NCBI RefSeq assembly: GCF_001590865.1
Contig: NZ_BBUY01000003.1
Location: forward strand, 255,846-319,845
Source: Streptomyces sp. NBRC 110611
Lineage (GTDB): Bacteria; Actinomycetota; Actinomycetes; Streptomycetales; Streptomycetaceae
Direction: 5' to 3'
DNA length: 64,000 nucleotides
A program made the translations under genes and the position numbers. Below, piece after piece: positions 17,127-24,998 of this stretch. The notes beneath the pieces were generated by a model. The model made no database searches. It saw only the letters and a program-made list of their open reading frames with translations, and was not told where the DNA came from. Position 1 is the stretch's first letter, and the number at the start of each line of letters is the position of its first letter.

Positions 17127-17783
17127 ATGACCGCACGTCGCTCCCGCCGCTCCGCGGCCTACGCCGCGATGGCCCTCGGCCTGGCCGGCTCGCTCGCGCT
17201 GACCGGCTGCAACAGCAGCTCCTCGAAGTCGAAGTCGAAGTCGAAGAAGTCCTCCTCGTCGCCCACGAGCAAGAAGCGGAAGATCATCGGTGGTGGCGCC
17301 GCGGCGGGAGCGGGAGCAGGGGCGGCGGCGTCGCGCCGGGCGACCCGCTGCTACCCGACCACGGCCAGGCTCCGCTTCTCCCAGCAGTCCGGGCCGAAGG
17401 GCCACGTGACCATCGAGTACAAGAACAGCAGTGACCGGCCCTGCTACCTCAACTACGCACCGCGGCTGCGCTTCAACAACGCCAAGGACCCGCTGCCGAT
17501 GATCCGGCGCGGGGGCGAGGCGCTCACCAACCACACCGTTACCCTCCGCGCCCGCGCTTCCGCCTACGCCGTCATTCCGACCAACACCCCGGCAACCAAG
17601 GGCACCGAGCAGAAGTCGGTGGCCGTCGAACTCATGAACTCGTCGGAGGACGCCCGGCCCTATGGTCCGGTGACGTTCGACTTCGTTCAGAAGCGCGACC
17701 ACATCTCCGTGGGAAAGAGCCAGGTCACCTACTGGAACAGCAGCCTCGCCGGAGCGAAACTGGCCGCCGGTGTGGGCGACTGA
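17127..17783 (+). CDS. DUF4232 lipoprotein (second copy)
   Basis: This is a 218-residue lipoprotein paralogous to the product of 13753-14577. The signal peptide ends in LTGC (Cys near 29), then a Ser/Lys-rich tract (SKSKSKSKK) and a Gly/Ala tract, then a DUF4232 domain (about 72-215) with RATRCY, RPCYLNYAPRLRF and the closing SQVTYWN. It is anchored outside the membrane; its role is unknown. CTGGGGGAACCC precedes the ATG. It is convergent with the NHL-thioredoxin gene with 74 bp between stops. Confidence 0.85.
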   Translation: MTARRSRRSAAYAAMALGLAGSLALTGCNSSSSKSKSKSKKSSSSPTSKKRKIIGGGAAAGAGAGAAASRRATRCYPTTARLRFSQQSGPKGHVTIEYKNSSDRPCYLNYAPRLRFNNAKDPLPMIRRGGEALTNHTVTLRARASAYAVIPTNTPATKGTEQKSVAVELMNSSEDARPYGPVTFDFVQKRDHISVGKSQVTYWNSSLAGAKLAAGVGD

Positions 17784-17857
17784 CCCACGGCACGGACTGC
17801 TTCCTCAGCCGAGCCGGCGGCCCCGCCCCGTCCGAGGCCAAGGCCGCCCCCTCAGGG

Positions 17858-19675
17858 CTACGCGGTGTCCAGACCCGCCAGGACGAGTCCCAGCCGGGCC
17901 ACCCCGCCGTCGGCGACCTCGACCGGAACGCCCCAGTCCTGCTGGTGGACATGGCAGGCGGGGAAGTGCTCCGCGTCGGGACCGCTCTCCGCGTCGCAGG
18001 ACGCGGCCATCGCCGAGACGTGCAGGACGCCCTCGGTCACGCCGTCCGCGAGGACCAGATCGCGGGTGAGATCCGTGCCCGCGCCCGCGCCCTCGGCGAG
18101 CAGCTCCGGCGGCGTGGCGCTGACCAGCAGCCGCGTCGACGGGCCGTAGCTGGTGTCCAGCTTCTGGCCCGCCGGGGGCTGGAAGATCACTTCCAGCCGC
18201 AGCGTGCCCGGGGCGACCTCGGTGGCCGCGCGCTGGGTGCGGTGCGCCACCGACTCCACGCGTACCGCGTCCTCGGGCAGCCGCAGCCGGGTCAGCCGGT
18301 GCCTCGCCGACTCCACCACCACGATGTCGTCGTCGGCGAGCACCGCGCCGGACGGTTCGCGCAGATCAGTCGCCAGCGTCGTGACCTCGCCGGTCGCGGG
18401 GTCGAAGCGGCGCAGTGCGTGGTTGTAGGTGTCCGCGACGGCGACCGATCCGTCGGGCAGTGCGGTGACCCCCAGCGGGTGCTGGAGCAGCGCCTGTCCG
18501 GCCGCACCATCGCGGTGTCCGAAATCGAAGAGGCCGGTGCCGACGGCCGTACGGACGACATAGCCCACCCCGTCCGCGGCGGGCTCCACCCAGCGGACCG
18601 CGCTGGTCTCCGAGTCGGCGATCCACAGCCGGTCGTCGGCCGCCGCGAGCCCGGACGGCTGGGCGAACCAGGCCTCGGCGGCCGGTCCGTCGACCAGGCC
18701 CTCGTTGGTCGTGCCGGCCACGACCTCGACCCTGCCGGTGGCCGGGTCGTACGTCCACAGCTGGTGCACGCCGGCCATCGCGATCCACAGCCGGTCCCGC
18801 CACCAGGCGAGGTCCCACGGCGAGGAGAGCGCCACCTCGCGCGCCGGTCCGGAAGTCGGTGAACCCTGGAACCACTGCGCGCCGGTACCGGCCACTGTCT
18901 CCAGCCCGCCGGTCTCCGGGTCGAAGACGCGGAGGGCGTGGTTGACGGTGTCCGCGACGGCCACCGTGCCGTCGGGCAGCAGCGCCAGGCCCTGCGGCTC
19001 GTTGAAGGAGTCCGGCGTCAGGCCGCGCTCGCCGCTGCCGATGCGGCGCAGCACCTGCTCGCCGTCCCCGGCCAGCTCCACCAGCTGATGCCGGGTGGTG
19101 TCCGAGACGAGGAAGCTGCCGCCGGGCAGCCGGACCGCCTTGCCGGGGAAGCGCAGATCCGTGGCGGCCGGTTCCGGCGGCACATACGGGCCGTCGCCAC
19201 GCCGCAGCGTGCCCTTCGCCGTGTGCTCGGCCTCCAGCTCCTCGACGAGCGTGGCAAGAGCGTGCGCATGCCCCTCGCCGGCGTGCTGGGCCACGACATA
19301 CCCCTCCGGGTCGATCACCACCAGCGTCGGCCAGGCGCGGACCGCGTACTGCTTCCAGGTGATCAGCTCCGGGTCGTCGAGGACCGGATGCTCGACGCCG
19401 TACCGCTCGACGGCGTCCACGACCGCCTGGTGGTCGGCCTCGTGCACAAACTTCGGGGAGTGCACGCCGATGATCACCAGCGTGTCGCGGTGCCGCTCCT
19501 CCAGCTCCCGCAGTTCGTCCAGGACGTGCAGACAGTTCACACAGCAGAACGTCCAGAAATCCAGGATGACAATGCGTCCTCGCAGGTCGGACAGGGTGAG
19601 TTCGTTGTCGCCGGTGTTCAGCCAGCCGCCCTTGCCGGTCAGCTCGGGGGCCCGGACGCGCGCACGTGAAGCCAT
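17858..19675 (-). CDS. thioredoxin-like / NHL beta-propeller fusion protein
   Basis: This protein of about 605 residues has an N-terminal TlpA/thioredoxin-like domain (about 1-165) whose redox motif reads FWTFCCVNCLHVLDEL, that is CxxC preceded by another Cys. About six NHL-type blades follow (about 175-480; repeated DTVNHALRVFDPETG-like and DTYNHALRRFDPATG-like segments), and then a C-terminal beta domain. It has no signal peptide in this start model, so it is probably cytosolic. The ATG at 19675 is used; a TTG at 19687 with GGAG 5 bases upstream is a credible alternative, and longer forms are unlikely. The function of this conserved fusion is not established; a redox or scaffold role is inference. 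Confidence 0.85.
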   Translation of the reverse strand: MASRARVRAPELTGKGGWLNTGDNELTLSDLRGRIVILDFWTFCCVNCLHVLDELRELEERHRDTLVIIGVHSPKFVHEADHQAVVDAVERYGVEHPVLDDPELITWKQYAVRAWPTLVVIDPEGYVVAQHAGEGHAHALATLVEELEAEHTAKGTLRRGDGPYVPPEPAATDLRFPGKAVRLPGGSFLVSDTTRHQLVELAGDGEQVLRRIGSGERGLTPDSFNEPQGLALLPDGTVAVADTVNHALRVFDPETGGLETVAGTGAQWFQGSPTSGPAREVALSSPWDLAWWRDRLWIAMAGVHQLWTYDPATGRVEVVAGTTNEGLVDGPAAEAWFAQPSGLAAADDRLWIADSETSAVRWVEPAADGVGYVVRTAVGTGLFDFGHRDGAAGQALLQHPLGVTALPDGSVAVADTYNHALRRFDPATGEVTTLATDLREPSGAVLADDDIVVVESARHRLTRLRLPEDAVRVESVAHRTQRAATEVAPGTLRLEVIFQPPAGQKLDTSYGPSTRLLVSATPPELLAEGAGAGTDLTRDLVLADGVTEGVLHVSAMAASCDAESGPDAEHFPACHVHQQDWGVPVEVADGGVARLGLVLAGLDTA

Positions 19676-19739
19676 GTGGACATTCAACGTCACTCCGGTG
19701 CGCGCACATTCCGCAGGGGCACCGGGGAACACGTCTGCC

Positions 19740-20270
19740 ATGTGGCATTCCCCCGGGGTACGGCCCCGGCACTCCCGTAAATACCTCGTCCGCGACCGGA
19801 TCTTCGGCATCGGTGACGACTACTGGATCGAGGACGAGCACGGACAGCACGCCTTCCTGGTCGACGGGAAGGCGCTGCGGCTCCGGGAGACCTTCGAGCT
19901 GAAGGACTCCGAGCGGCGGGTGCTGATCACCATCCGCAAGAAGATGCTGGCCCTGCGCGACACGATGACGCTCGAGCGGGACGGCGGGCCACTGGCCACC
20001 ATCAAGCGCAAGCGGCTCTCACTGCTGCGCAACCACTACCGGGTGGAGCTGGTGGACGGCACCGAACTGGACGTCAGCGGAAAGATCATGGACCGCGAAT
20101 TCGCCATCGAGTACGAGGGTGAGCTGCTCGCCGAGATCTCCCGTCGCTGGCTGACCGTGCGCGACACCTATGCGGTCAATGTCGTGCGGGACGACGCGGA
20201 CCCGGCGCTGCTGATCGCCGTCGCGGTGGGGGTGATCCGGCTGGCGGAACGGGAGCGCGGGGAGGAGTGA
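19740..20270 (+). CDS. LURP-one-related (LOR) family protein
   Basis: This 176-residue protein has a single LURP-one-related/scramblase-like beta-barrel domain (about 15-165; RDRIFGIGDDYWIEDEHG at the front, and paired strands such as ITIRKKMLALRDTMTLERDG). Bacterial members have no defined role, and the fold is shared with phospholipid scramblases and tubby proteins. The ATG at 19740 is chosen because it opens just before the conserved region; the SD is weak. It diverges from the NHL-thioredoxin gene with only 64 bp between starts, so they probably share a promoter region. Confidence 0.82.
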   Translation: MWHSPGVRPRHSRKYLVRDRIFGIGDDYWIEDEHGQHAFLVDGKALRLRETFELKDSERRVLITIRKKMLALRDTMTLERDGGPLATIKRKRLSLLRNHYRVELVDGTELDVSGKIMDREFAIEYEGELLAEISRRWLTVRDTYAVNVVRDDADPALLIAVAVGVIRLAERERGEE

Positions 20271-20420
20271 GCGATGGGCACCGCACCGTACGTCGCCGCC
20301 CTCAACGGCCTTGCCACATCGGCCTGCGCTGGTCCCCCAAAGCACTGCCGGGATACCCGTGCGCAGCGGTAACTTAACTGCACAGACAGCAGCCCGCGTA
20401 CGAACCGTCCGAGGGGTCCC

Positions 20421-21245
20421 GTGACCGTCCATCCCAGCCTTCAGCCCTCCATCGATGCCTGGACACACTCCATAGAAGCGATAGCCGAGCTGGTGACATC
20501 GCTCGCCGAAGGCGAATGGAACAAGGCGACGTGCCTGCCAGGGTGGTCCGTTCGCGATGTGGTCTCCCATGTCATCGGCCTGGAATGCGAGATGCTGGGC
20601 GACCCACGGCCGATCCACACACTGCCGCGCGATCTTTACCACGTACGCACCGAATCGGCGCGCCGTATGGAAGTCCAGGTCGACGTCCGGCGGCACCACA
20701 CCGCCCCGGAGATGCTCAGCGAACTCGAGTACACCGTCATCCGGCGTTCCCGGCAGCTGCGCAACGAGTCCCGTCAGCCGGATGCCGTGGTACGCAGCCC
20801 GCTCGGCGAGGACCGTTCACTGGAATTCGTACTGCAACAGCGGGCGTTCGACGTCTGGGTGCATGAGCAGGATCTGCGGCGGGCGCTGGGCAAGCCCGGC
20901 AATCTCGACTCCCCCGGTGCGCAGGTGACGCGCGATCTGCTGGTGAAGGTGCTGCCCACCGTTGTCGCCAAAAGGACCCAGGCGCCCGCTGGTTCGGCGG
21001 TGGTGTTCGATGTCAGCGGAGCACTGGAGTTCCTGCGCACGGTCCGTATCGACGCGCAGGGCAATGCCACGATCGACGGCAGCGTCTCCCTCGGTCCGAC
21101 CGTGACGTTCGCGCTGGACTGGGACGTCTTCCACCAGCTGGCCTGCGGCCGGGTGCGCCCGACGGCCGTCGCCCAGCAGATCAAGATCGACGGTGACCAC
21201 GGACTGGCTGCGGGGATCCTCAACAACTTCGCGGTCACCCCGTGA
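20421..21245 (+). CDS. mycothiol-dependent maleylpyruvate isomerase family protein
   Basis: This 274-residue protein of the MDMPI/DinB-like superfamily has an N-terminal helical bundle with metal ligands expected at the His of VRDVVSHVIGLE (about residue 50) and the His/Asp of FDVWVHEQDLRRALG (about 153-160). A C-terminal sterol-carrier-like domain (about 185-270) completes the usual two-domain layout. Members use mycothiol as cofactor or thiol substrate; the real substrate of this one is unknown, and no gentisate genes are nearby. It starts with GTG at 20421. The end faces the MFS gene across a parS pair. Confidence 0.88.
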   Translation: MTVHPSLQPSIDAWTHSIEAIAELVTSLAEGEWNKATCLPGWSVRDVVSHVIGLECEMLGDPRPIHTLPRDLYHVRTESARRMEVQVDVRRHHTAPEMLSELEYTVIRRSRQLRNESRQPDAVVRSPLGEDRSLEFVLQQRAFDVWVHEQDLRRALGKPGNLDSPGAQVTRDLLVKVLPTVVAKRTQAPAGSAVVFDVSGALEFLRTVRIDAQGNATIDGSVSLGPTVTFALDWDVFHQLACGRVRPTAVAQQIKIDGDHGLAAGILNNFAVTP

Positions 21246-21317
21246 TCTTCACCGCCGTAGACGTCGCGGTCAGGCCGTAACGGAGCGGAACGGGGATGGG
21301 GGCAGGGCCGTCCCGGA

Positions 21318-21366
21318 GGTGTGTTTCACGTGAAACAGCCCGCCGCCGTTTCACGTGAAACACACC
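21318..21366. other. parS: parS pair (21323-21336, 21348-21361) in a 19-bp inverted repeat
   Basis: Two perfect sites face each other across 11 bases, and the match extends to 19 bp arms (21318-21336 and 21348-21366). They fill the gap between two convergent stop codons (21245 and 21377), where the hairpin could terminate both transcripts. Confidence 0.92.
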
Positions 21367-21376
21367 CGGCTCCTCC

Positions 21377-22747
21377 TCAGGCCGGGACGTGCACCGCCTC
21401 GACCCGGCTGACGACCAGCCGCTCGCGCTCCCGCTGTGCAGCACTACGGCGCAGCCGGAGGATCTGGGAGACCCCGACCGCCTCCAGAACGAAGATCGAG
21501 GCCAGGGCGATCCGGTAGTTGTCGCCCGTCGCATCGAGCAGGACACCCACGGCGAGCAGGGTCGTCATCGACGCGGTGAAGCCGCCCATATTGACGATGC
21601 CGGAAGCGGTGCCCTGACGTTCCGGCGGGTTGGCCGGCCGGGCGAAGTCGAAGCCGATCATCGAGGCGGGGCCGCAGGCGCCCAGCACCGCACTCAGCAC
21701 GATGAGCAGCCCCATGGGTGCATGATCGGTCGGCCAGGACAACACGATCGCCCACATCAGGGCGGTCGCGCCGACGGTTCCCAGAACCAGCGGCATACGC
21801 GCCGCGTGGTGGCGCGCGATGATCTGCCCGTAGACCAGGCCCACCGCCATGTTGGCGAGCACCACGAGAGTGAGCAGCTCACCGGCGGTGCCGCGGGACA
21901 GGCCCTGCGCCTCGACGAGGAACGGCAGGCCCCACAGCAGCAGGAACACCATCGCGGGGAACTGGGTGGTGAAGTGCACCCACATGCCCAGCCGGGTGCC
22001 GGGCTCGCGCCAGGCGTCCACGATCTGCCGGCGGAATCCGGTGCCGGTGTGCGCCGAGGGCGCGGGCGGCGGCGCAAAACCCTCGGGGTGGTTCTTGAGG
22101 AAGAGCAGCAGCACGATCAGCACGACGATGCCGCCGGCCGCGCTGGAGGCGAAGGTCGGGGTCCAGCCGAATGTGTGCAGAAGGCGAGCCAGGACGAGGG
22201 TGGAGATCAGGTTGCCCGCCATCCCGACCAGGGCGGCGACCTGCGCGATCATCGGCCCACGGCGGGCCGGGAACCAGTGGGAGCCCAGCCGCAGCACACT
22301 GATGAACGTCATCGCGTCGCCACAGCCGAGCAGAGCGCGCGAGCCCAGTGCCGTCGGGTACGACGCGGAGAGCGCAAACCCGAACTGGCCGAGGGTGTAG
22401 AGCACCACGCCGAGGGTGAGCACCTTCTTGGCACCCAGCCGGTCGACCATCAGGCCGACGGGTATCTGCATCCCCGCATAGACCAACAGCTGGAGGATGG
22501 AGAACGTCGACAGCGCCGAGGCGTTGATGTGGAAACGCTCGGCGGCGTCCAGGCCGGCCACGCCGAGACTCGTGCGGTAGGTGATCGCGACGAAGTAGAC
22601 CGCGACGCCGATACCCCAGACCGCCATGGCCCGGCGGCCACCGGGTGGATCGGTGGATGGCGGGTGGGCGGTGCCGCCGCCTATGCCGGAGCCACCGGAC
22701 GGCTCCGAGCCGCCGGCACCGCTCGGTCCACCGGGGCCGGCGCTCAT
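21377..22747 (-). CDS. MFS transporter
   Basis: This is a 456-residue, 12-helix major facilitator. The first 40 residues are a Gly/Pro-rich cytosolic tail. The motif after helix 2 reads GLMVDRLGAKKVL, the MFS signature loop, and a long central loop follows helix 6 (NHPEGFAPPPAPSAHTG). The layout resembles anion or carboxylate importers of the phthalate/nitrate type, but the substrate is not clear. Its ATG overlaps the stop of the upstream GntR gene by 4 bases, so the two form a regulator-transporter operon and the regulator's ligand is probably the substrate. Confidence 0.88.
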   Translation of the reverse strand: MSAGPGGPSGAGGSEPSGGSGIGGGTAHPPSTDPPGGRRAMAVWGIGVAVYFVAITYRTSLGVAGLDAAERFHINASALSTFSILQLLVYAGMQIPVGLMVDRLGAKKVLTLGVVLYTLGQFGFALSASYPTALGSRALLGCGDAMTFISVLRLGSHWFPARRGPMIAQVAALVGMAGNLISTLVLARLLHTFGWTPTFASSAAGGIVVLIVLLLFLKNHPEGFAPPPAPSAHTGTGFRRQIVDAWREPGTRLGMWVHFTTQFPAMVFLLLWGLPFLVEAQGLSRGTAGELLTLVVLANMAVGLVYGQIIARHHAARMPLVLGTVGATALMWAIVLSWPTDHAPMGLLIVLSAVLGACGPASMIGFDFARPANPPERQGTASGIVNMGGFTASMTTLLAVGVLLDATGDNYRIALASIFVLEAVGVSQILRLRRSAAQRERERLVVSRVEAVHVPA

Positions 22748-23433
22748 CGCACCTCTCCCTGTGCGAGGTTGCGGACCCAGCTGACGTGCCGGTGCACGGC
22801 GGCGGTCGCGGCATCCGCGTCACCGGCCCGCAGCGCGTCGAGGATCTCCGCATGCTCGGTGATGTTCTTGGCGATCCGGTCCGGATGGGCGTGCATCACC
22901 GCGACGCCCATCCTCAGCTGGCGGTCGCGCAGCTGCTCATAGAGCCGATTCAGGATCTGGTTGCCGGCGCTGCGCACGATGGCGGCGTGGAAGGCCCGGT
23001 CAGTGACCGAGACGGCGGCCAGGTCACCGGAGGCGGCCTGCTCCCGCATCGTCTCCAGCAGCCCGGTCAGCTCGTCGAGCAGCGCATCGCTCGCGGGCAC
23101 CGCCTTGGCCGCCGCGTGCTGCTCGACCAGCAGCCTGGTCTCGACGACATCGGCGATCTCCTGTGCGGAGACCGGCAGCACCATGGCGCCCTTCTTCGGG
23201 TAGAGCTTGATCAGCCCCTCGACCTCCAGCCGCAGCAGCGCCTCGCGCACCGGCGTCCGGGACACCCCTACGGCGTCGGCCAGCTCGCCCTCGGTGAGCA
23301 GCATCCCGCCCTCGTAGCGGCGGTCCAGTACGGCGTCCTTGATGTGCGCATAGACCCGCTCAGCGGCAGGTGGCTGCTTGGCGACGGGCTCTCTGGAAGG
23401 GGCGGCGGGAGTGGACGCGACAGACATGCGCAC
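22744..23433 (-). CDS. GntR family regulator, FadR-type (FCD domain)
   Basis: This 229-residue repressor-type protein has a winged HTH (about 22-90, ELADAVGVSRTPVREALLRLE) and an FCD ligand domain (about 98-220) with the metal-binding set expected from TDRAFHAAIV, EHAEILDAL and VHRHVSWV. It probably controls itself and the MFS gene with which it overlaps. A dyad sits 7 bp upstream of its ATG. A second in-frame ATG at 23427 is possible. Confidence 0.92.
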   Translation of the reverse strand: MRMSVASTPAAPSREPVAKQPPAAERVYAHIKDAVLDRRYEGGMLLTEGELADAVGVSRTPVREALLRLEVEGLIKLYPKKGAMVLPVSAQEIADVVETRLLVEQHAAAKAVPASDALLDELTGLLETMREQAASGDLAAVSVTDRAFHAAIVRSAGNQILNRLYEQLRDRQLRMGVAVMHAHPDRIAKNITEHAEILDALRAGDADAATAAVHRHVSWVRNLAQGEVR

Positions 23434-23440
23434 AGGATAG

Positions 23441-23453
23441 ATACAACAGGTAT
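23441..23453. promoter_or_regulatory. candidate GntR operator ATAC-N5-GTAT
   Basis: ATACAACAGGTAT is a 4-bp inverted repeat with a 5-base centre placed directly before the regulator start codon, as expected for FCD-GntR autoregulation. Confidence 0.45.
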
Positions 23454-23534
23454 GCGTGTGGCACCCGGTTCCGCGATGCGGACAGCCAGGTTCCGGGTGC
23501 CGGCCAGGTCCCGCCCGGGTCCCGGCGGCCGCCG

Positions 23535-24485
23535 TCAGCCGCGCATACGCCCCTGCGCGATCAGCCGGTCCACAACCTGCGCATGGGCCGGAGCGCAGCG
23601 CTCGCGCGCCTCCCGGCGGTCGAACCAGGCGTACTCGGCGATCTCCCGGCCGGGGACCGGCACGATGTCCTGGGGACCGCCGGCGAAGCAGGTCATATGG
23701 AGCCGACGGCCGTTCTTGCCGTGTGCGACGTCATGGATGACGAACGCCTCCGAGAGGTCCTCGGCCGGGACCACCAGGCCCAGCTCCTCGGAGAGCTCCC
23801 GCGACAGCGCCTCACGCGCGGTCTCTCCGGGCTCGTACTTGCCGCCGGGGAGGTAGAACGTGTCGTTCCCCCGCGTCCGTACGCTCAGCAGCCGCCCCTC
23901 GCGCAGATGTAGCCAGCCCACCGACTTCAGTGGCGCGGTCCGCTCCAGCCCGATCAGCGGATGGCCGGTGCCCTCGTCGGTCCGGCGCCCCCGTTCAGTG
24001 AAGCCGAGGTACGCGTAGAAGCGCCGGGCACGGTCGTTCGCCTCGAAGACCTCCAAGGTCAGCGCACCGTGCAGGGCCGCCGCATGCTCCAGCAACTGCC
24101 CTCCGACGCCGCCCCCTTGGGCCTCCGGCGCCACGAAGAGGCCGCCGACCTCGGCACCCGGCTCATCGGCCGGAACACCCAGCTCGCCGGTCCCGGCACC
24201 CGGTCCGCCGACCGGAGCGTCTCCGCCGCTCTCCCCGCCATGCGTCCCGCCGCGCTCCTCGCGCCCACCCGGCAGGAGTCCGAGCAGTCCGATGACGGTG
24301 CCGTCACGCTCGGCGACCCAGTTGTCCGCCTGGACGAGGTACCTCTCGCGGAGGATACGGGCCCGCTCGCCCGCACCCTCCCCCTCGATGAACGGATGCG
24401 CCCGGCGCGCGGCCCGGGACCACAGATCCATGACCACGTGCTGGTCGGAGGGCTGATAACGCCGGATGGTCAGATCGCTGCTCAT
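23535..24485 (-). CDS. GNAT acetyltransferase - NUDIX hydrolase fusion
   Basis: This is a 316-residue two-domain protein. Residues about 1-180 form a GNAT acetyltransferase (LTIRRYQPSDQHVVMDLW start; acetyl-CoA loop in LFVAPEAQGGGVGGQLLEHA), interrupted by an unusual Gly-rich insertion of about 35 residues (near 80-115). Residues about 185-316 form a NUDIX domain whose box at about 214-236 reads GGKYEPGETAREALSREL then SEELG, a complete Gx5Ex7REUxEExGU. The substrates are unknown. The ATG at 24485 begins right before the GNAT domain; a TTG at 24521 would add 12 residues. Domain order and linker argue for one polypeptide rather than two genes. Confidence 0.88.
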   Translation of the reverse strand: MSSDLTIRRYQPSDQHVVMDLWSRAARRAHPFIEGEGAGERARILRERYLVQADNWVAERDGTVIGLLGLLPGGREERGGTHGGESGGDAPVGGPGAGTGELGVPADEPGAEVGGLFVAPEAQGGGVGGQLLEHAAALHGALTLEVFEANDRARRFYAYLGFTERGRRTDEGTGHPLIGLERTAPLKSVGWLHLREGRLLSVRTRGNDTFYLPGGKYEPGETAREALSRELSEELGLVVPAEDLSEAFVIHDVAHGKNGRRLHMTCFAGGPQDIVPVPGREIAEYAWFDRREARERCAPAHAQVVDRLIAQGRMRG

Positions 24486-24692
24486 TGCGCCGACCGTAAA
24501 CAGCACGGCCGACGGCGGCAAACCCTTTACGGTCCGGGGTCCGGCTCCGTCGTAAGGGGGGACCTACGGCCTACGTAAGGTCCACCTCAAGTCTGACGGG
24601 AGTCCGTACCTGGCGCGTATGGATCAGCGCGAATCCCATGGGTGAATGGAGGCATGGAGCCGGGAGGCTCCGACACCAAAGGGGAGTTGACC

Positions 24693-24869
24693 ATGCAGCC
24701 CAGGACGAATGCCGGCCGCCGCGCACGGAACACCGTCGTACTGGCATTGATCGTCGCCGGCCTGTGGGCGGGCATCTCACTGACCCGCGGGGCCGCACAC
24801 GCCGACGAGTCCGGCTCGACTGGACCGGTGGGGCATTTCAGCCGCGCCGTGGAGCTGATCCGGGGCTGA
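24693..24869 (+). CDS. small single-span membrane or exported protein
   Basis: This is a 58-residue protein: a basic N-terminus (RTNAGRRARN), one hydrophobic helix (about 13-30, VVLALIVAGLWAGISLT), then AHADESG, which resembles a signal-peptidase site, and a short tail. Either a secreted peptide of about 25 residues or a small anchored protein could result. GGGGAG stands before the ATG at 24693; a longer start at 24642 lacks this. No family recognised. It is convergent with bkdC across a parS pair. Confidence 0.6.
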   Translation: MQPRTNAGRRARNTVVLALIVAGLWAGISLTRGAAHADESGSTGPVGHFSRAVELIRG

Positions 24870-24911
24870 CCGGACAGCGCGGCGGCGCCGGGAGATCCGC
24901 TGGACCGGCCA

Positions 24912-24965
24912 CGGGGCTGTTTCACGTGAAACAGCCCCGATCCGAAGCCCCGTTTCACGTGAAAC
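24912..24965. other. parS: parS pair (24919-24932, 24952-24965)
   Basis: Both sites are perfect. The first is the core of a 28-bp perfect palindrome (24912-24939, CGGGGCT arms). They sit between two convergent stop codons (24869 and 24999). Confidence 0.92.
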
Positions 24966-24998
24966 AACGCCCGGGCCCGGCCGGTCCCGCTTCCTGGA

